Source: Pohlia nutans (taxonomy: Eukaryota; Streptophyta; Bryopsida; Bryales; Mniaceae). From it: a stretch of 64,000 nucleotides of DNA. Location of the stretch: positions 8,247,501 through 8,311,500 of the forward strand of contig CM040096.1 in assembly GCA_022496805.1 (NCBI GenBank). Reading direction: 5' to 3'. Below, piece after piece: positions 23,411-35,895 of the stretch (positions are counted from its first letter, which is position 1; each line of letters starts with the position of its first letter). A program made the translations under genes and the position numbers. Under the pieces are notes generated by a model, which saw nothing but the letters and a program-made list of their open reading frames with translations, was not told the DNA's origin and searched no databases.

Positions 23411-23779
23411 TATAATAGGGGTTGTCACACCTTCTCCAAGAATGAAATTTCTTTGAAGATTGAGAAGGTTTGGAGAGAAAAGAGGAGCCAATAGGGGCCC
23501 TTCTCCATGAAGAAGGTGTGACTCTCCTTCTCTGCCATGTAGAGAGTAAGAATAGAGAACAGAGAATGAGATTTACCTGCACAAATCACGAAGCCACAAA
23601 ACAAAAAGGAGAAGCAAAGCGGTGAAAACTTCGCACGCGAAACCATTCTTCATCCTTGGAGGAGAAGAAAGAAACTTCTCAATCTTTAAAAGATGGGCCT
23701 TGCACAATCCGAGGAGAACGCTACGTCCTTATTCTCTGAAGATTGAGAATGGGGAGAAGGTGTGATAACCCCTAATAGT
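23411..23779. mobile_element. Inverted-repeat element, 369 bp
   Basis: Ends TATAATAGGGGTTGTCACAC and, in reverse complement, ACTATTAGGGGTTATCACAC, both followed by cttctcc. The interior is purine-rich and holds a further inverted aagattgag motif. Unclassified. Bases 23780-24570 show no gene. Confidence 0.6.
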
Positions 23780-24572
23780 AAATACTAGCCAATTTTTTTT
23801 CTGTTTTTTCATGGGTAGAGCGACATGCATCCTGGAATGTACAATCTACCATCCATAAAATGACACTCTATAATTCGACAATGTTATTTTTTCAAGCAAT
23901 ACACATGTGACAAGTCCTTTTTGTGACTAATCCATGCCTACCACTTTGAAGTTAGTGCTTCCCAAACATGTTATAATAGAGAGGGACAATTGTAGTTGAA
24001 TAAAGAATAAATTAATAGAATCATCCATATATGTATGTTCATCCATAAAATCATCTATCACAAGACACTTTCTTCCACCTATTGGCAATTTCAATATCTT
24101 TTTAGAGGGTTTTGACGATTCTACCGATGTTAACTTTATTGTTCGTTTTTTATAGTTTTTGTAGAGGTTGCCACTCTCAAAACCAAATAAGATTCTCACA
24201 AAAATTTGCGAATCAGTTTGGGTTAGCATAAACAATGGACTATTAGCGATTACCTACTTCTTAGAAATGAGTACAAATGTACAATTCCATCATGCATATT
24301 GACAAATACCATACTTGGCTGTCATGGTCGGCATCTCATGTCTAATTATTATTTTTTTGCAAAATTCCAACAAATGTCAAATTCTACAGATATTCTTCAA
24401 GATTTTCTTTTTCACTATACAAAATAGAAATAATTTTCTAAGGATTTAGGCTTCTCTTTTTATAATTCTTGACGACGGAGTACGGAAATCCTGATGATTG
24501 GAGGAGATGATTGTGTCCTACAGCAATGCAATTCCAAGCTACTTTATAAAGTTTAATATTCCAAGTTTAATA

Positions 24573-25129
24573 TTCCCTCCATCCCATAACAAGTGATGTT
24601 TTTAAAAAGAAAGAAATTGTCCCAAATTACTTGATGCAAATCAGTTATTGAATTTGAAGTTGTTGTTTTACAGATTCTAACAAAGCAAAAGCACAATACA
24701 TGTGGACAAGAAGCACAAGAAGTGCTTTTTGTATGTGAAGCTTGTCTTTGCTCATGTGTGGAACCATATAACTAGTTGCAACCACCTACTTTCATAGTTT
24801 CTACCATGTAATGCTGTAAACTCAAGAAAGCCTTGTTCAAAACTTGAATTAACATGCTATCATACGCCTCCTCCACAACATGAACAAGTTCATCAATTGA
24901 TATTTATTCTCATGCTGAAGAAAGTGAATAGCCAGACCTCTTTAATGTCACAATCTATCAGCTGTCATATGCGACATGCCACTTATACTACATGCAATAT
25001 GACATTGTTTGGACATACAACTACTCTGAAATAGAAAATTATTGTATTACAAGATTTGATGAAATCATTCTAGATTGCTTAATTTTTGGAGTTTTTTCAA
25101 AAGCATCGCCTATTATGGGACGGAGGGAG
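24573..25129. mobile_element. Stowaway-like element, 557 bp
   Basis: TA on both sides; ends TTCCCTCCATCCCATAAC and, in reverse complement, CTCCCTCCGTCCCATAAT. Longer than a typical Stowaway MITE, with no transposase. Confidence 0.7.
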
Positions 25130-25322
25130 TATCATTTTTTTTCATGCAAATAGAGCAGTTTTTATTGCAACACGTGGCTGACACAACTCTAACAAGTGGG
25201 GCCAAAGTTTGAATTTTGATCACCCTCAACAGTGAAAATTGTAATAGTAATACCGACTGTGGCAAGTTGGCAAGTGTGTTCCAAGTCAATCAATAAGGCG
25301 GACATTTGATATACACATAACG

Positions 25323-26320
25323 TCCTAAATGGGGCCTCTAAATAGGCCCGGTATATTAAATTAATTTTTTTGATGTATATGGAATTAGAAAGTCAAATTA
25401 CTGTTATTAGAATCACATTTTAAAACTAAACATAATAGACCCAATAAAATCTTGATTTGGACATTCAATGATTAAGATACACCCAATTAAAAACTAGCTA
25501 ACTTCTAAAAATGTAGAGGCCTCTTCAAATCTAATCTAAAAGCATCCTCAATGGGGCCTCTAAAAGGGCCCTGTATATTAAAATATATCTTTTAATATAC
25601 AAGGAATTAGATCATAATTTTTTTTATATTATGGAAGCGCATTCAAAAATGCAAAGTGAATGTACAAGAAACTTTGGATTTGGACATTGTGTGATTTAAA
25701 CACATCCCATCAAATGTGTGCTAATTTAGAGGGGCCTTCAAAAAAAGGCTAAAGAAGGCCCTCTGAGTCCAAAACACGGCAAAACACGCCACATTTGCCG
25801 TGCCCTTGGCCCTCTAGAATACTTTACACTAGATAAGAGCCCTCTAATTATTTTGGAAGTTAGCTAATTTTTAATAGAGTGTATCTCGGTCATCCAACGT
25901 CCAAATCAAGATTTTTTTGATCCATTATATTTTATTTTTAGATGTGATTCTAATAATAGTAATTTAACTTTCTAATTCCATCTACACCAAAAAAAAATTG
26001 TTTAGAGGCCCCATTGAGGATGCTCTAAAGATGGTTCAAAGTGCCAAAGGCACGGCAAATGTGCCCAAATGTGCTATGCCTTTGGCACTCTAAACCATCT
26101 TTAGACTAGATTTGAAGAGGTCTCTAAATTTTTTGGAAGTTAGCTAGTTTTTGATCAGGTGTATCTTGATCATCCAATATCCAAATCAAGATTTTTGTGG
26201 GTCTATTATGTTCAGTTAAAATGTGATTTTAATAACATTAATTTGACTTTTTAATTCCATCGGCATCAAAAGATAATTTTAATATACCGGGCCTATTTAG
26301 AGGCCCCATTGAGGATGCTC
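25323..26320. mobile_element. Fold-back element family I, outer copy
   Basis: Two halves (25323-25540 and 26026-26320) of a self-complementary element with ends tcctcaatggggcctctaaa. The middle is a palindrome around the phrase gtgccaaaggcacggca. It is split by a second copy of its own family. Confidence 0.7.
25541..26025. mobile_element. Family I, inner copy nested in itself
   Basis: Ends AGCATCCTCAATGGGGCC and its complement. It sits in the outer copy's tctaaa|gatggtt site, with TAA(A) repeated on both sides, so the target duplication is probably 3-4 bp. Confidence 0.65.
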
Positions 26321-26959
26321 TTAAGCCCTTGTTGGACCACACCTTTTACACTGTAAAAATACTACGAATAAATTAATTCAACTCTTCAACCCTCATTGAT
26401 TTGGTCCAATAGAAATTAGAGAAAATGCTATGTGATTCGTCTAATCTCCTCACAGATGCTTGAGATTTGGATGAGGTGCAACAGTGGGCCTCTAAAGAAC
26501 GTTATGCACACTATGGTACAAAACTTACCACTCTTTTCAAATGTCACTCGTAAGTTAGTACAGTCTTACCTTGATAATATTACATCTTTGGTTCCTGTTA
26601 AAAATGTGATATAAATGGGATGTGATATATTGGATAGTATCAAATTTAAATCCGTTTAACATAAGGGTGGAGGTTATGAGAATTTGAAAGCCAACTTGAA
26701 TCAATTATAGTAAAAGGTGAAGAAGAAAGAAAGCTCTCGCACGGCCCGAAGTAGGATAGTTGGGTTTCCGTTTTGGTTCAATCCAATTTTTTGAAGCGTG
26801 AGTTGTGTGTCAAGAGTTGTCTTTAGTGCATTAGAATATAATTTTAGCCCATTAAAATATAAATTTTAGGGAATGGCTCCATCATGTAAAGGTCTTGGGG
26901 TTGATTTTGCAAATTCAAACAATGAGCTACAAAGATTCAATGTTGTCAAACCACAAAAA
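26321..26959. other. No gene seen
   Basis: AT-rich sequence; only short unsupported frames. Confidence 0.4.
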
Positions 26960-27320
26960 ACACGCAATTTTCTATTTACGCATTTGGCTAAGTGCGCTCA
27001 TTTCATAAGCATATTTGGTTTTTAAAAAATTGGCTAAAAAGCTCTCTTAAAAACGGCGATTTTTGTCTTTCTACATTCTCTTACATTGTAAACAAACAAT
27101 TCTTTTATGTATTCTCTATTCATATATTTATCTTTTCTTTTATCTTTTCTTTTATTTTTTCATTTATCTTGATTTCTTTCTTGTCTTCTCTCTTGTCTTC
27201 CTTCTTGTCTTTCTTCTTGTCTATTTTTATCTTCTACTTCTTCTTCAACTGTGGCTGCTAAACCCTAAATCGCGGCTGCAAAGCAACAACCAAAAATTAA
27301 ATAAATAAATAAATAAAAGT

Positions 27321-27353
<33 letters not shown>

Positions 27354-28034
27354 ATTTTTATTAATTATTAATTTTTATAAACTTTATTTGGCCGTGAGGT
27401 GGTGCTGAACCCTACATAGAGGCCGCCAAAAAGGAAAAATAAATAAAATAAATAAAAATTATTTTATTTGATTGTTCGGTACTGATGTATCCTATACAGC
27501 GGCCGTCCAAAATATATATATATATATATATATTGGGTGCGCGGCCGCGCACCCAAAATCCCTCTCTCCTCTCCCTCTTCATCTCCTCCTCTCGTCATAT
27601 ATATAGGGGAGAAGAGAAAGAGAAGGGAGTAGGAGAGGCTATGCTAAAAATAGAAAATTCTTTTTTTTTTTTTTTTTTTTTTTTTGGCATTTTCCGTGTA
27701 GGGTTCAGCAGCACCGAACGGCCAAATAAAGTTTTTTTTTTTTTTTTTTTGCTTTGCGGCCGCCGTTTAGGGTTCAGTAAACACAGTTGAAAAAAATAGA
27801 AGAAAAAGAAAGACAAGAAGAAGGACAAGAAGGAAGACAAGAAAGAAGACAAGAAAGACAACAAAATAAAAGAAAAGATAAAAGAAAAGTTAAAGATATG
27901 AATAAAAATACATAAAAGAATTTTTTGTTTAAAATGTAATAGATTGTAGAAAGACAAAATTCTCCGTTTAAAAAAATTAGACAAAAAAAAATTATGCGCA
28001 TAGGAGCCAAGTGCGTAAATAGCGAATTGCATGT
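26960..28034. mobile_element. Long fold-back element family Y, copy 1
   Basis: About 300-bp inverted arms begin ACACGCAATTTTCTATTTAC and, in reverse complement, ACATGCAATTCGCTATTTAC. Each arm holds tcttgtcttc repeats and cnaaccctaaa(t/c)(c/g)gcgg. The centre has (AAAT)n, (AT)n, T-runs and two gcggcc-containing motifs. TAA follows the right end, AAA precedes the left. The apparent long proteins through it come from low-complexity arms. Confidence 0.7.
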
Positions 28035-29105
28035 TAAAGCGGCCTTCATGCTTCATGTAAAGTGGGCCTTAGAGGGTGATAATATTTGGGTCACATTGAA
28101 AAAAAGTTAGATAACAAATGGCAATCCCACTTTGAAGATTATGATTATCTACTCCTAGGTTAGGCAAAACTCATTACTTTATCCCATATTCTATCAAGAT
28201 CTGAAATTACAGGAGGTTTGTGCCTAAAATCAGAAATTTAGGAACTACATCACCTAAAATCTTATAAATTACACTATGAATATGACAAGGTAAGGTGTTA
28301 AGTAAATTCCGAGTAAAATTCAAGATTTGCCCTGAATCGTTGTAAGTTGCACTTAATGAATGATTTACAACGGTTTTTTTGTAGCAATGCCTAAATGTTT
28401 CAAAATTACTCATAAAGAATGCCTATGTTTTTCAAAAATTTCCTATAGATCTGTCTAAAATTTTATACACGTTAAAATAATTATCAGGCACTTTTTTGCC
28501 CAACCTAGGGTAGTAGCTAAACACATTTTCATAAATACTTCTCGTATGTGGGAAAATAAAATAATAAAATAATAAAATCATATTGTACAATATTGAAAGT
28601 TATTCAAACACAAAAAGTTTGTGTAGATAAGTTGGATATAGAGATGAACAAGTAGTACATTCAAGAGAATTTTGTACATGTATGCAAATCATAATCCAAT
28701 TCTTAGCTGGGATCTTAGTATCAATTGTCATGAAATTTATTAAATATTTCTTAAAAGAATGTGATAATATTGAGTGGTACGGATATTAAAGAATGTGGAC
28801 TTTTAAAGTATGTAAATTGGTTTCAAGATTTTTGGAAGATAATCAATTAAGGTGTGATTCTAAGAAGTGTGATGTTATTGAAGTTGTATACTGGTAAGTA
28901 GTTTGTTAAAAACATGCATCTTCAATAGAATCAACTCCCCATGTGCAAATTTTGGCCCAAATTTGATCAAATTCAAATAATCTTAGATGGATTAAGAAAT
29001 TTATAGGAAGCTATTTTTAGTTTGAATAAATCATAAAATTTAATTTTGGAAATTTTCTCATTTGATTATTAACCCCAAAAGTGTCAAAGTCTTGAAATGA
29101 GTTTT
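28035..29105. other. No gene seen
   Basis: Strongly AT-rich, short frames only. Confidence 0.4.
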
Positions 29106-29187
29106 TAAATATTTTGTGTAGCTTATTGTGGTTAAATTTTTGGGGATAATTTTTAATTTAACCACAATAAGCTACACAAAATATTTA
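29106..29187. repeat. Perfect 32-bp hairpin, 18-nt loop
   Basis: Bases 29106-29137 are the exact reverse complement of 29156-29187; the arm includes TTGTGTAGCTTATTGTGG. It would form a long perfect stem in RNA from either strand. Confidence 0.85.
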
Positions 29188-29814
29188 TATTTTTGGGTCT
29201 TATAAATTGATATGTAATGTGTGGTCAAATTCAACTTGTGAGTCAAATTAAAAGTATAATTTTTATTTTTATTTTTTTCCAAAAATTGTGAAATCGAGCA
29301 ACATAATAATGAATTTTTAATTAGTTCATAAAAAGTTAGCTCCATGTTAGTCTACATAGAAAGCTTTGGTTCATTCCATTTTTAATAATGAAGTGAAAGA
29401 TATGAGGTTTTTATTAACATCAATAAGTTAATACCGTATTTCACAAAATAATGTCGTATTTCGCAAAATTAATATATAAGTTAAAATATCGACATTTCTT
29501 CACAAAATTAATATACAAGTTATTTTTTGAGTTTTAGATTTTCAACAAAAATAAAATAAAGATTGTGTTCTTTTCATTTAAAAAAATTCCCACAGCTATT
29601 TTTGTCTTGGCCATTAGAATTGAGATTTTGTGTAAAATTGAGCTCATAAAAAATCTAATCAAACTAGCTACCATTGGTAGAGGACAAGGTCAACAAAAAT
29701 TATTTTTTAAAATGAATGCTAAAACTTTTGATTTTTTTTTAAATGCATGGAAAAGAAAAGTATCTTACCCGCTCCTTTGGATCCATTTCTGTAATCTTGG
29801 CCTACACGTCCTGC

Positions 29815-29932
29815 ATACAAATATAATTCAGATAGAACCGGATTTTATATCACTAGAATCAGTGAAGAACCTTGCATCTGTTGATCAAAAGTCAAATAAG
29901 TTTGAATAAAAGGAAGTTTACATAAAACCTAT
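29815..29932. mobile_element. Family B fragment interrupted by family E
   Basis: Phrases tttatatcactagaatc, gaagaacctt and cctatttaa match the family B interior. It stops at the internal TTAA where the next element begins. 29188-29814 holds no recognised gene. Confidence 0.5.
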
Positions 29933-30720
29933 TTAACCCCTAAGGGTCCCTAGCTTTTTTGGGCTTAAAATCATCATCGCTTTTGATGTCTTATAGGTCT
30001 AAATGTAAGTGAGGTATAGAAATCTCAACCGTACAGTCTTGTAACATACATCTTGTAGATCATGTGAATCAATTCTGGGGTCATTTGGCCATATAGATTG
30101 CAAGATCATAGTGTTTTAGTGCTAAAAAAGGATGCTGAAAATTTTCCTAGCAACACAGTTAGAGGTGAAATTCGTTTTCAAAATTACTCAAATGAAAAAA
30201 CTTTGAACTATAAAGTAGTTCAAAATCTTCATATAAACACATTGGTACCAAAAAAGCCTCATAAATTTTTTTAATGTGCCCTAAAATGGCCTTGCAATGT
30301 CAAAAAGTAGCCCGAAAAGTGACCCATTTGAACCAAAAAGCAAAAAGTGTCCAAACTAGACCCGTGCACTAAAATGACTCCCAAACATTCATAACAAAAT
30401 GGATTGACCTGAAACTTTTACCATGATAACTAGACTTCAAGGGGAATTCAACCCAACAAGTTTTATTGGAAACGGACTTGGGATGAAGGAGATACAAGCC
30501 CCCAAAGTTGCTGCCATCAAAATTCACAAAACTGTCCAAAAAAAAGATACCTACTTTCAAATGATCACCAAATATCCAATACATCTTGGATTGATCTGAA
30601 ATTTTTATCACACATTCCATACATCATGCGGGGACACGTTTTGCAAAAGTTACAGCTCTTTGAAGGTGAATGTCCCTCAAAAACGTCCAAAATATGGACG
30701 TCGGGACGCTTAGGGGTTAA
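29933..30720. mobile_element. TTAA-flanked element, family E
   Basis: 788 bp, TTAA at both ends, termini CCCCTAAGGGTCCC and, in reverse complement, CCCCTAAGCGTCCC. No transposase-like frame. Confidence 0.8.
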
Positions 30721-31624
30721 ATATTTGGTACAAATATATCATTTCTACCTTCCATATATAGTATTGTGTTGGTAATTTTTGCACCTCTGCGTATTGCAAG
30801 ATTTTTTGATAATGCTACACCCTTCATGTGCTTTGTAGACACATAACTAATATGATTTTCATTGTAATGAATTTTGACAAATGATAATTTCCTTTTCCAA
30901 GGTTCAATCAATTAAACTCAATTCAGCCACTCCCAAACTAAGCTATGCAGAGACAGTTCAATTTCTCATGGCAATCTCAAGAAATTCTTGTATTTATGCT
31001 CGGTAACAGTTCACTACTGAAGTTATTCTTCTCGCTCTTAGTACTTATGGACTAATTTGAATAATCAATAAACAATCTTTGTTAGAGCTGCTAAACCGAG
31101 AGGAAAATCTTCTCAGTCACTCCCTTGTCAATCCAAGATAAATATAGCATTCATCATTTTAAGAGATTTTAAATCTAACATAATGAAATTCAAAGTGAAC
31201 ACTTAATCGTGGATGGAGGGAGCAAATCGATTTTGACTAGACATTGATAAAATGTCCAAATTAACAAACTTGTGAATAGTTACATAAACTTGTATGATAT
31301 TTTTTGCTTGATAAAAATGTTGAAGATATCTTCACACTACAAAGATTTTATGCTCATAAAAAATAATTTCTTTAGAATCGACATGGCCCGCAATCATTAT
31401 ATTGAGAGGATTAAAAAATCTATGGTCAATACTAATAGTATAAAGACTAGTACCGGTAGTATAAAGACCAATGATGAATGGGTATTGGTCAAAGAATGCT
31501 TAAATGTAGCCCTTTGTTGGATTCGATATACCTTGGTATGCGTAAACGTTGGATAAGGGTAAGACCTCAAATCCAATAGCAAATTACATTCCAAAATCTA
31601 TGGTCAATATATGCCCATCACTGG
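30721..31624. other. No gene seen
   Basis: AT-rich DNA with a lone Stowaway-like end (gatggaggga) near 31212. The open frame at 31272-31556 has no recognisable features. Confidence 0.4.
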
Positions 31625-31895
31625 TAAATGGGGTGATCTTTGGGCACCAATGAATAGTGCCAAAGTTTGATGTCCAAGGTCACTATTGACATTAGCTTGG
31701 TACCAATAAGGTAAACTACCCTATTTGTGCTATGTGACTATTTGTACCACTTTAGGTTGCTATGTATCAGTGTTTTATAATTAAAATTTTGATATGTACA
31801 CTACTAGTACATAGTGGCACATATAAATAGTTTACCTTAGCAACCTTGAGCATCATGTTACTTGGTGCCCAAAGACCACCCATTCTACTACACTC
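31625..31895. mobile_element. Family K element with internal hairpin
   Basis: Ends ctttgggcaccaatgaatag and, in reverse complement, ctttgggcaccaagtaaca. The inner part is a second hairpin (gtaaactacccta / gtttacctt). Related pieces lie at 47690-47790, 48340-48421 and 51249-51375; their outer ends (CACTAGTA) point to a CACTA origin. Confidence 0.5.
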
Positions 31896-32070
31896 AATAA
31901 GGATATTAAGAGGATAAAAAAATCATAGGGACTTACCTTGTAAAAATTATCTTATGGTAAAAAAATTATTGTGTAACAAAAAAAAAATAGAATATTGTGA
32001 TTGTCTGACTATTTACGTCAATAAAAAAAAATACACATGTGTTTTTTTACAGTATTAGTAAATATTTAAA

Positions 32071-32350
32071 TACCATAGTAGGAAGGCAGGGTCGGCACTT
32101 TCATGTCGAATAATTAATTAAAGTTTGAAAAGTAGGGGTCGGCACTTTCAAAAATAATTATTAAAAATTCGGCTATTAATAAGTAACATTGAATTTTACT
32201 AGCGGCTACACGTTTTCCTTTGTTTTTTGTCTACAGTTTTTGTTGACTTCATTTTTGTTGATTTCGACAAAATACTTGATAAATTTATTTATTTATTCGG
32301 CATTTTTTTGGGGAATTATTTTCTGCCGACCCTGCCTTCCTGGTACGGTA
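32071..32350. mobile_element. Element with GGCAGGGTCGGCA ends
   Basis: Inverted ends of 27 bp, of which GGAAGGCAGGGTCGGCA is a perfect match; the outer part reads taccatagta and taccgtacca. gtcggcactttca is repeated directly inside the left end. Unclassified. Confidence 0.65.
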
Positions 32351-32398
32351 GTGTGAAATGTCGATAAATAGTATGGGTCCCCTTAATACCCCTAGAGG

Positions 32399-33180
32399 TT
32401 GTGTATAAATGGGGCCAGCCCATGTAACTTAGTCCAACCCAGTTTTTCGAGCTTCGTCACTAATCTGTACTGCAAAAGCTGGCGGGGTACCGATTGTCCG
32501 CATATGAACTATTATCATACAATTGCACTATGCCCCAGGCACGGCAGGTGGTTGAAATGGGGCCCTTTAAACATTCTACAATAGTGGAAATGTAAGAGGA
32601 TGGTATCATGGTAGAGCGGTTTGCAAGGTCCTTCTTCCTCACGTATTTTCCGTTCTTTGAAATAGACGGTGTCGATGAAAGGGGAAAAAACACACGACAA
32701 GCTCAATCTGGTTCTTCAGATTCCTCATACTGAAGTTTGAAATGCTGTGGACATATCAGGCAAAGTAACCCCGATCATCACTTAGAGCATTGCAACTTTG
32801 TCGGGCACTTAGGGCATGCTTCCATGTGAAGATCGGTCGGGTGAAAACTGCTAGAAGACAAGAAACGAGGTCTCACGAACCACCCATACTCCACCCATTT
32901 TGGTACAAATGAAAAACAAACTCTTGGGTTCACCCATTTTGGTGGTGAATCGGTAGCTTCCAGTTTTTCAGTACCTGCCACCAATACATGGAAGTCTGGC
33001 CTTATCAAGGCGCTGGTGAGGAGGGACTCCCAAGTGCCCATATCCAACCAATTGCAGCCCTGGATATCACAGTTGCGGAGGGTTATCATCCACGCCAAAA
33101 CTCTTGTGGGTGGCGCCAAAAAGTCCGAAGGATGGAGCAGGTGCATCATTTTGATGATGAAGTTTTAATGTGATAAAATT
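32399..33180. other. GC-richer block, possible degraded coding sequence
   Basis: This block is clearly richer in GC than its neighbours and has overlapping open frames on both strands (32988-33173 + and 32778-33149 -). I recognise no family in either. The minus frame has an LRR-like phrase (ITLRNCDIQG), too little to assign. A tRNA-like D-arm phrase (tggtagagcggtt) at 32611 lacks a matching B box. Confidence 0.3.
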
Positions 33181-33604
33181 TTCCCGTACAAGTGAAGATG
33201 CTATTATCAAGACAAGGGCCCTATTTAGTTGTACACAAGTGTGGGGCCTCAAGATCATAACAAACCCTCTTGTGATCCATGTGTTGTGAACAAATAAACA
33301 TGTCATTTTTAGACAGTTTGTGCAATAGTTATAAGAGTTCAAAGTTTTTTTTGGTAAATGACTTGAAATAAACACAAGATAGTTTTGAAGTTAACTCTTC
33401 AACAACAATTTTAGATTTGAAGAAATAAGATTGTTTTTTAGTATTAACCTTTAAAACAGATATACACTACATTTTAAGAATGCACACATATACTATTAAT
33501 TTCATAAATGATCTGTAAAAAAGAAAAAGAAAAAGAAAACACTTTTTATTTTGCGAGAAATGAATGGTCAAACATGTTGTTTAACCAACCCCTTGGATTG
33601 GCAG

Positions 33605-34009
33605 TAGGGTATGTTGTCCTATTACCAACCACTTAAGCAATCTGACCTATATTTGGCAGTGGTAAATCCGGAAAAAAAATTATGACCGCGTTCGAAATAG
33701 GATTTCATGAGGATTGCAAAAAAATGCAACTTATAATTTGCATTTCTCAATTTTATACAAAATTCCAAAGTGGAAAGTAACCTGTGACCCAAATCCAACC
33801 ACTAGGTTTCCCCATGTCCACACCATGTGGTGCTAACTTTCACTCATAATGATACCCAAAACCACCAACTATTTCTTCGCAATGCTTGGCGTGCCATTGG
33901 TCTACTTCAATAGTGAAATTGGTGGTTTTGGGTCTCAAGTGTGGTGGCCCCAAGAAAAGTCTACATGTCATAATTGGGGCAGTGGTTGGAAATAGGACAA
34001 CATACCCTA
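33605..34009. mobile_element. Inverted-repeat element, 405 bp
   Basis: Ends TAGGGTATGTTGTCCTATT and its exact complement, followed by (a/t)ccaaccact. A second inner inverted pair (accaccaa / ttggtggt) lies near 33862-33926. Unclassified. Confidence 0.65.
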
Positions 34010-34419
34010 CCAATTAAACCTAGGGTCCCCATATAAAAGGTGGAACCTTAAGATGACATCCTTTTTTTTCACAATCAGTGTACTCTCTCTACGAGCCTTT
34101 AGCTCACCACAGAGGCCACATGTATTCAAATTTTGAGCAAGACGAAAACCCACGACACCCCCATTGGGACCACCGATGATCTGGAGCCAAGGCAGGTCTC
34201 CTCAATTTATTTTTTTAAATTAGTAGACCTTGGCTTGCGTAACGAGCCCGGGGCCTATCACGTGGCATGGCCTGGCGTTTGAGAGTTAATGGTCTTCTTT
34301 CCTCTCTGACACAAGTATTTGGGGAGCTCTCTTGTGTGATGTCATCTTTGGTGGTTACCATTGAACCATGGGTTTAAGAGTTAATGTCGTGTACATTCTA
34401 AATTTAAATACGTATTCAT

Positions 34420-34860
34420 CATTTTCTGGTTGCTGCTCGACTCTAACACGCTGTCCAACACAAAAATATGATTTTGAAAAAATTAAAAATATTTAAAAAT
34501 ACTACGTCAAATCTACTTTCCAACGCAATTTGAATTATGTCAATCCGAGTGAACTCCACCCGAGTGCACTTAGTTTTGTATAATATCTCAATCCAAACGG
34601 TAAAGACAAAGATTCTTGTCTCTTTTTGAAGTAGAAAAATAAATTCCTAAAAAATAAAAAAATCTCTAATTTTTTTCTCTAACCCAGGCTAAGCTCCCAA
34701 GAGACCATTTTTTGGTTGCTGCCCATTTTTAATGGGCTGCTCGGAACATAAAAAAATTTGAAAAAATAAAATAAAATTTAAAATACTACATCAAGTCTAC
34801 TTTCCAACGCAATTTGAATTATGTCAATCCAAGTTAAACTCCACCGAGGAGAATTTTTCA
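34420..34860. repeat. Diverged direct repeat
   Basis: Two units about 290 bp apart share ctggttgctgc-like starts and ctactttccaacgcaatttg followed by aattatgtcaatcc. No gene. Confidence 0.65.
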
Positions 34861-35059
34861 AAGTGGATCACCTCAACATTGTCTTAGTGTCATAAAATTT
34901 GCTATTTGGAGAAAGTAATGATGTTCCCTCCATCATTTCTTTTGCTTTTTTTGAAGTTTACAGTAGATAAACCAACTTCAACCAATCATGCTAAATTTTA
35001 AACTCTAAAAGTGAAAATTAAAATTTATAAAATTTTCCAAAGGTTAATGCTTTTAAATT

Positions 35060-35822
35060 CATCAAAAAAATATCTAAAGTATTTTATTAGAATGACATTT
35101 AAAAACTAAACATAATTGATCCAATAAAATCTTGATTTGAACATTGAATGATTAAGATAGACTCCATTAAAAGCTACATTGAATGTCGTATTTTGTGCCC
35201 CAAGACACTATTTCTAAACCCAGACACTATTTAATTTTAGAGAGATATAGTGTCTATGTAAGAAAAAACATGAATGTAGTGATCCAATGACATATGACAA
35301 CTTTATAGTAAATATGGCATGCCACCTCATGTCACTCTCATTACTTGTATAGAACATGGCACTCTCAATGAAAGTGAGAATGACAAGTGGCAAACTCCTA
35401 TGTGGTATCAAGGGACACTATTTTTCTTCACCTTTGAACAAATTGTGGTAAAAGACATCAATTCTCCTCGGACACTAGGTACGCCATTTAGTGTAGCTAA
35501 TTTCCAAAAAAATTAAAGGTCTTTTCAAATCTAGTCTAAAGATGGTTTAGAGTGCCAAAGGCGCGGCACATATGGCACATTTGCCATGCTTTTGACACTT
35601 TAAACCATCTTTAGATTAGATTTGAAAAGGCCTCTTAATTTTTTGAAAGCTAACTAGTGTTAAATAGGGTGTATCTTAATCATGCAATGTCCAAATCAAG
35701 ATTTTCTTAGGTTTATTATGTTTAGTTTTTAAATTGTGATTCTAGTAACAGTAATTTAACTTTTTAATTCCATATACACCCAAAGGTAAATTTAATATAC
35801 CAGGCCATTGAGGATGCTCTCA
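35060..35822. mobile_element. Family I, third copy, interrupted
   Basis: Matches the right half and part of the left half of the copy at 25323-26320, including gatggtttagagtgccaaag and its complement. Its left terminus is lost. It is split by family J at 35177-35493. Confidence 0.6.
35177..35493 (-). mobile_element. Family J element inserted in family I
   Basis: 317 bp, ends CATTGAATGTCGTA and, in reverse complement, CACTAAATGGCGTA, with TA on both sides. The uninterrupted family I sequence around attaaaaactagctaa shows the empty site. Confidence 0.7.
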
Positions 35823-35895
35823 GCCTTGAATGTTTTTTCTTTTTCTTTAGAGTGCCAGATATGACTGGTCAACAAAAATGAATCATGGCATTTTA

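Noticed and set aside
27485..28056. Long hydrophobic open frames
   Set aside because: They run through T-rich, (AT)n and tcttgtcttc repeats of a fold-back element and have no protein character.
32611..32660. Possible tRNA gene
   Set aside because: An A-box-like tggtagagcggtt is present, but there is no B box or acceptor stem.
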